Assembly: GCA_002423245.1 (NCBI GenBank) | Contig: DIVD01000040.1 | Span: 7,338-14,068 of the forward strand | DNA from: Rhodobacteraceae bacterium UBA6141 | GTDB lineage: Bacteria; Pseudomonadota; Alphaproteobacteria; Rhodobacterales; Rhodobacteraceae | Direction: 5' to 3' | DNA length: 6,731 nucleotides | Shown: piece by piece, positions 3,588 to 6,731 of the stretch | How positions within the stretch are numbered: the stretch's first letter is position 1 | Layout of the letters: each line of letters begins with the position of its first letter | Translations under genes and position numbers: made by a program | The notes under the pieces: generated by a model | Told to the model about the DNA's origin: nothing | The model's database searches: none | The model's input: the letters and a program-made list of their open reading frames with translations, nothing else

Positions 3588-4999
3588 CAGACGATCATCA
3601 GCGTTGATCCGTTACGATAGACGGTGCCGGCAGGCAGTCCGTCCGGGGCCGTCGGGATGTTCGGCATGAACAGTGATCCGTCCGCCCTGATACGGAACAC
3701 GTTCACGCTCGTGCCGCCGACATTCGAGAAGACATCCAGCACGCCCGCGCTCGCCGTGGATGAGTTTCTGTCCCAGCGCGTGTAGCCGTCCTTGCTGAAC
3801 GCGAAGCCGAAGCCCGATCCGAACGCGGACTTCGCCACCAGGAATTCTCCGAGACGGGTGAAGGCGCCCCTGTAGGTTTCAACGGTCCGGAATTGCAAAT
3901 CCCTGTCGCCGGCGGCCCCGACCCTGACATTGGAGGATACCTGGTCGTAATAGAACTGCCCCACGATGCTTCCGTCATTCACCAGATCGATCGCGGCATT
4001 GTATCCGGCCGAGGAAAGCACCTGGAAAGTCGCGGCGCCGCCATCGAGATCGTGGACGACCTGGACCTTGGAGCCTTCCGCCGCGCCAATGCGCAGATCG
4101 CCGAGGCCGTAAATGTGGCGAGCGGCTTCTCCGAACTTGATCCCGTATTGCGGGTGATAGTTCACACCCCACGAGCCGCAATTGAGGCCAACGGTCCCGG
4201 CAATGCCAGCCCCGTGAAAGCAGTTCCCCTCGATCACAAGCGCGTTCCAGTATCCGAAGCGTTCGGATATCTTGCCGGCCCCGTCGATATTGACCCCGGA
4301 ATGCGCCGGGCTGCCGGTGCTGGACGAGCGGACATGCAGGCCGGTGGACCATTTCGGGCCGAGTTCATCGCTGGGCAACTGGCCCGCGACGTTCTGGTAG
4401 ATGTGGACCTCGCCGCCCATCACGCCGCCGTTCTCGGTGCTCTCCTGATAGGCGGAGCCCCAGATCCCGGCAGCGTCTCCGATACCGCCAGAAACATTCG
4501 TCTTGCGGGCGCGCCCGGAGACCGCGATCACATCATTGTCGCCGGATGCCGCGTTCAGCGCGTAGGCCATGATCGAATGCGTGAACGCATTGTTGTCCGG
4601 AGCGCCGCCGGTCTGCTCATGCTGCACGTAGAGTCCAACCGGGACAGAGCCGCCAGCGGCAGCAGGAAAGTCGAGAGCCACCGCCCCTGTCGCGGCGTAT
4701 GACGAGCTGATGGTCATGAGCGGATCGATGCCGGATGACGCCGCCTTGTATTGCGCGCCGTCGATGCTGCTGCTCGCGGTTTTACCCCACGGCGGCGCGA
4801 ACTCGCTAACAGCCTCGCGGGACAGGTCGGCGAACTGCTGGACGGTGGTGAACAGCTGCCCGCTGGCGCTATCGTCGAGCGGAAGGTTCGCGGCCAGGCT
4901 GGAGACGCCGATGCGAACGGTGTCGCCCTGGTAGTTGCCAAGCAGCTCGTCCGCAAGGTTGGACGATGCGATGCCCGTGGTCTTGATGCCCGTTTCCAA
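3587..4999 (-). CDS. Tail fibre / receptor-binding protein candidate (470 aa)
   Basis: Probable distal tail protein that recognises the host surface. The N-terminus (METGIKTTGIASSNLADELL, then GDTVRIGVSSLAANLP, residues 1-40) resembles the part by which alphaproteobacterial phage fibres join the tail tip. A helical stretch follows (LFTTVQQFADLSREAVSEF). The middle (about residues 95-400) is Gly-, Ser- and Asn-rich, beta-prone, with aromatic residues and no cysteine-based fold, as in fibres that form trimeric beta structures. It ends in RADGSLFMPNIPTAPDGLPAGTVYRNGSTLMIV, where the DGLPAG(T/S)VYxNG-type end is often seen in such fibres. No chaperone domain or enzymatic pocket is visible. The start is TTG at 4999 with AGGAGG at 5005-5010, spaced by 5 bases and overlapping the TAG stop of the J-like gene, which fixes this unusual start. 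It lies between the tail-tip protein and the small coiled-coil gene, in the usual late order. Confidence 0.82.
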   Translation of the reverse strand: METGIKTTGIASSNLADELLGNYQGDTVRIGVSSLAANLPLDDSASGQLFTTVQQFADLSREAVSEFAPPWGKTASSSIDGAQYKAASSGIDPLMTISSSYAATGAVALDFPAAAGGSVPVGLYVQHEQTGGAPDNNAFTHSIMAYALNAASGDNDVIAVSGRARKTNVSGGIGDAAGIWGSAYQESTENGGVMGGEVHIYQNVAGQLPSDELGPKWSTGLHVRSSSTGSPAHSGVNIDGAGKISERFGYWNALVIEGNCFHGAGIAGTVGLNCGSWGVNYHPQYGIKFGEAARHIYGLGDLRIGAAEGSKVQVVHDLDGGAATFQVLSSAGYNAAIDLVNDGSIVGQFYYDQVSSNVRVGAAGDRDLQFRTVETYRGAFTRLGEFLVAKSAFGSGFGFAFSKDGYTRWDRNSSTASAGVLDVFSNVGGTSVNVFRIRADGSLFMPNIPTAPDGLPAGTVYRNGSTLMIV

Positions 5000-5004
5000 G
5001 TCGG

Positions 5005-5010
5005 CCTCCT
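5005..5010 (-). promoter_or_regulatory. Shine-Dalgarno that decides the TTG start of the tail fibre
   Basis: On the minus strand the junction reads TAGGAGGCCGACTTG: the stop of the tail-tip gene (TAG, 5011-5009) overlaps a perfect AGGAGG, and TTG follows after a 5-base spacer. This makes the TTG the best start although ATG is the usual choice, and it suggests coupling between the two genes. Confidence 0.85.
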
Positions 5011-6731
5011 ATGGAATGGTGACGGTGAAGGGCCCCGAGATCTGGCCTGGCCAGCCCTCCGAGGTCTGCGGCTCGATGTGATACTCGAGGGTTCCGATCG
5101 GCAGACAGATTTCGGTCTCGGCGAAGAGCACGATGTCATCGACGCTGCCGTCGAACTCGGCGCTCGCCAGCAGCGCGAAGGCGGCATTGCCTGCCGCGGC
5201 CTGGATGCGGCCCGATGCGATGCCGTTGGCCGCGATGGCGGGGCCGTCCTGATCGCTGCCGCCGGCGAGGCGCGGGGTCAGGGTGCCGGCGCTGCGGCCC
5301 GCCACCACCGCCTGCCAGCGATACCAGGTCCCGGCGGTCAGCGCCTCGGCCTGCGAGAGCGCCCCGGCAAGACCTGCCGCGTGGCTGGCAACCCCTCCCG
5401 CGATGGTCCAGCCATCGCCGGTGGTCCAGGGAGCGCTGATCCCGAACGAGGGCTCCGCCAGCAGATTGACCCGGGTCGCATCGCCGTCCACATGCTCGGC
5501 CGAGGACCGCGGGGTCACCGGCCATGGCGCGCCGGCCCGATGCAGGGTGCGGTCCAGTGTTGCACCTTCCGGCACGCGGTAAAGCTGCACCTGCGCCAGC
5601 CTGGCGTCGTTCGGGACCGAGAGGATGACCCGGACATGGCCAAGCCCCGGCGTGATGGCGACGGCGCTGCTCGGGATGGCCCCAGGCAGCAGTTCGTCCA
5701 TGCCGATGCCGATGCTGCGCTCCTCTGCCGCCGGCCCCTCGGTGCCGTCGATGGCGACGGCACGGGCGCGCAGGGTGACGGTGTCGCCGGCGTCGAAGGT
5801 CGAACTGGAGATCACCACGGCCGCGCCTGAAGATGCGGAGATGGAATTCCACGGCGCCGTTGACCCGATGCGCCATTCGACACGCCAGCTGTTCAGAATG
5901 GCGAACTCTTCCGGCGCCGGATGGATCTCGACCGTGACCGTGTAGGTATAGCCGGTGATCGGACCCCATTCATATTCTCCGCCCCCGGTATTGATCAGTT
6001 CCTGGATAGGATGCGCATCGGAGCGGATCGAGACATAGACAGGTGGCAGCGGCGTCACCGACCCACCCAGCACCGTGCCGACCCGGCCCGACCAGTCGGG
6101 CGGCACCTCGGCATCGGTCAGCGTGTCGATGATCTCCGCCGCCGCCACCATGCGCAGCACCGAGGCGCCGCCCTCGCCGGCCTCGACGCCCTTCACCCGC
6201 AGCGCGAGGCTCTCCTGGCCAAGCACGCCGACATGCACCACCGCCCCCGGCGCGGGCATGCTGGACGTGTCGATGATCTGCAGCAGCCGCGACGGCCCCG
6301 CGCGCCAGACCACCTTGCGCAGCACCGATGTGGTGATGGCGCGGGCCGGATCGGCTGGATCCGGGGCCACCACCGCGAAGCGGATGCCGTACTCGCTGCC
6401 GGCCTCCATCGCGATCTCCTCGTCGAGATCGATCATGCCGCCCATCACTCCGCGCACCCGCGCCGCGATCATGTCGCGCGCCAGCACGTCCCACGACCCC
6501 ATCACCAGATCGCCGCGCGTGGCGATGCCGGCGCGGCCGCTCTGCAGCGCCGAGAATGTGTCTGGGCGGTGGATCAGCTCGTACATGCGCCGCCGGCATT
6601 CGCGCCAGACCTCGTCCGGATGGGTCTTGCCGGGCAGCTCGATTGCCTCGATCAGCCTGATCTCGCCCTCATGCCCGGGCCATGGCACGATGCGCTCGGC
6701 GGGCTCGTATTCCGCGGTCTCGTCGAGGAAC
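5009..6731 (-). CDS. J-like tail-tip (host specificity) protein, C-terminal part (5' end outside window)
   Basis: Likely the central tail-tip protein that joins the tail tube to the fibres and contacts the host (lambda J / TipJ family). The frame is open through the right edge, giving 573 visible residues from FLDETAEYEPAERI. A GTG at 6688 is internal, not the true start. Residues about 1-220 match the body of J-like proteins: IHRPDTFSALQSGRAGIATRGDLVMGSWDVL, GMIDLDEEIAMEAGSEYGIRF and a DTSSMPAPGAVVHVG segment. About 230-345 and 355-573 look like fibronectin type III-type beta domains (EWGPITGYTYTVTVEIHP...; LARAQVQLYRVP-like). The second seems interrupted at about 420-540 by a jelly-roll, carbohydrate-binding-like module (SFGISAPWTTGDGWTIAGGVASHAAGLAGALSQ... 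DGSVDDIVLFAE). The protein ends ISGPFTVTIP. It is upstream of, and separated by 9 bp from, the fibre gene. Family assignment is strong; domain limits are approximate. Confidence 0.88.
   Translation of the reverse strand, partial: FLDETAEYEPAERIVPWPGHEGEIRLIEAIELPGKTHPDEVWRECRRRMYELIHRPDTFSALQSGRAGIATRGDLVMGSWDVLARDMIAARVRGVMGGMIDLDEEIAMEAGSEYGIRFAVVAPDPADPARAITTSVLRKVVWRAGPSRLLQIIDTSSMPAPGAVVHVGVLGQESLALRVKGVEAGEGGASVLRMVAAAEIIDTLTDAEVPPDWSGRVGTVLGGSVTPLPPVYVSIRSDAHPIQELINTGGGEYEWGPITGYTYTVTVEIHPAPEEFAILNSWRVEWRIGSTAPWNSISASSGAAVVISSSTFDAGDTVTLRARAVAIDGTEGPAAEERSIGIGMDELLPGAIPSSAVAITPGLGHVRVILSVPNDARLAQVQLYRVPEGATLDRTLHRAGAPWPVTPRSSAEHVDGDATRVNLLAEPSFGISAPWTTGDGWTIAGGVASHAAGLAGALSQAEALTAGTWYRWQAVVAGRSAGTLTPRLAGGSDQDGPAIAANGIASGRIQAAAGNAAFALLASAEFDGSVDDIVLFAETEICLPIGTLEYHIEPQTSEGWPGQISGPFTVTIP

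Noticed and set aside
3893..4702. Plus-strand open frame of about 269 codons opposite the tail fibre
   Set aside because: No start signal or recognisable domain; the minus-strand fibre with its strong start signal explains the region.
4751..5830. Long open frame on the plus strand opposite the tail-tip protein
   Set aside because: Low-complexity Arg/Gly/Ala-rich translation typical of an antisense frame in GC-rich DNA; the minus-strand protein is well supported.
1..6731. CRISPR array, tRNA, transposase, integrase or att core
   Set aside because: No spaced repeats, cloverleaf, transposase or recombinase motifs seen on either strand.

Overview
The window looks like part of a tailed-phage or prophage genome from a GC-rich alphaproteobacterium. 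The coding regions use GC-rich third positions. The small GTA-type holin candidate, the GH108 endolysin with a membrane tail, and the J-like tail-tip protein followed by a fibre are combinations typical of prophages in Rhodobacterales, Rhodospirillales and related groups. No host gene, tRNA, integrase or attachment site is visible, so integrated versus free phage cannot be decided, and the host assignment is inference.

Layout, left to right. (1) Positions 1-311, minus strand: the N-terminal 103 residues of a DNA (cytosine-5) methyltransferase, running off the left edge. It is identified by its motif I and the catalytic PCQS motif IV. (2) Positions 312-509: a 198-bp divergent intergenic region with two perfect palindromes and three 10-bp tandem repeats, probably the control region for the methyltransferase and the rightward genes. 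(3) Positions 510-1255, plus strand: three small, tightly spaced genes of unknown function, each preceded by a ribosome-binding site. (4) Positions 1286-1317: a strong hairpin between convergent genes, likely a shared transcription end. (5) Positions 1298-2893, minus strand: a lysis cassette read from right to left. It contains a GH108/PG-binding endolysin with a C-terminal membrane segment, a two-helix membrane protein, a GTA-holin-like protein and a 70-residue soluble protein. All three junctions are 4-bp ATGA overlaps. (6) Positions 2894-3068: a 175-bp gap holding a perfect 10-bp inverted repeat with a 17-bp spacer. (7) Positions 3069-3587, minus strand: a membrane-plus-coiled-coil protein and a 60-residue coiled-coil protein that begins with a run of ATG codons. 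(8) Positions 3587-6731, minus strand: a tail fibre or receptor-binding candidate (470 aa, TTG start on a perfect Shine-Dalgarno), and the C-terminal part of a J-like tail-tip protein that runs off the right edge.

How it fits together: the leftward block (6731 to 1298) reads as a late tail-tip, fibre and lysis operon. The J-like protein and the fibre would form the host-recognition end of the tail, and the downstream genes would release progeny. The rightward small genes and the divergent methyltransferase look like a separately controlled accessory or early module, perhaps used for DNA modification against host restriction. I saw no clear evidence of a wholly new defence system. The least explained parts are the three rightward small genes, the 60-residue start-codon-array gene and the dyad-rich control regions.
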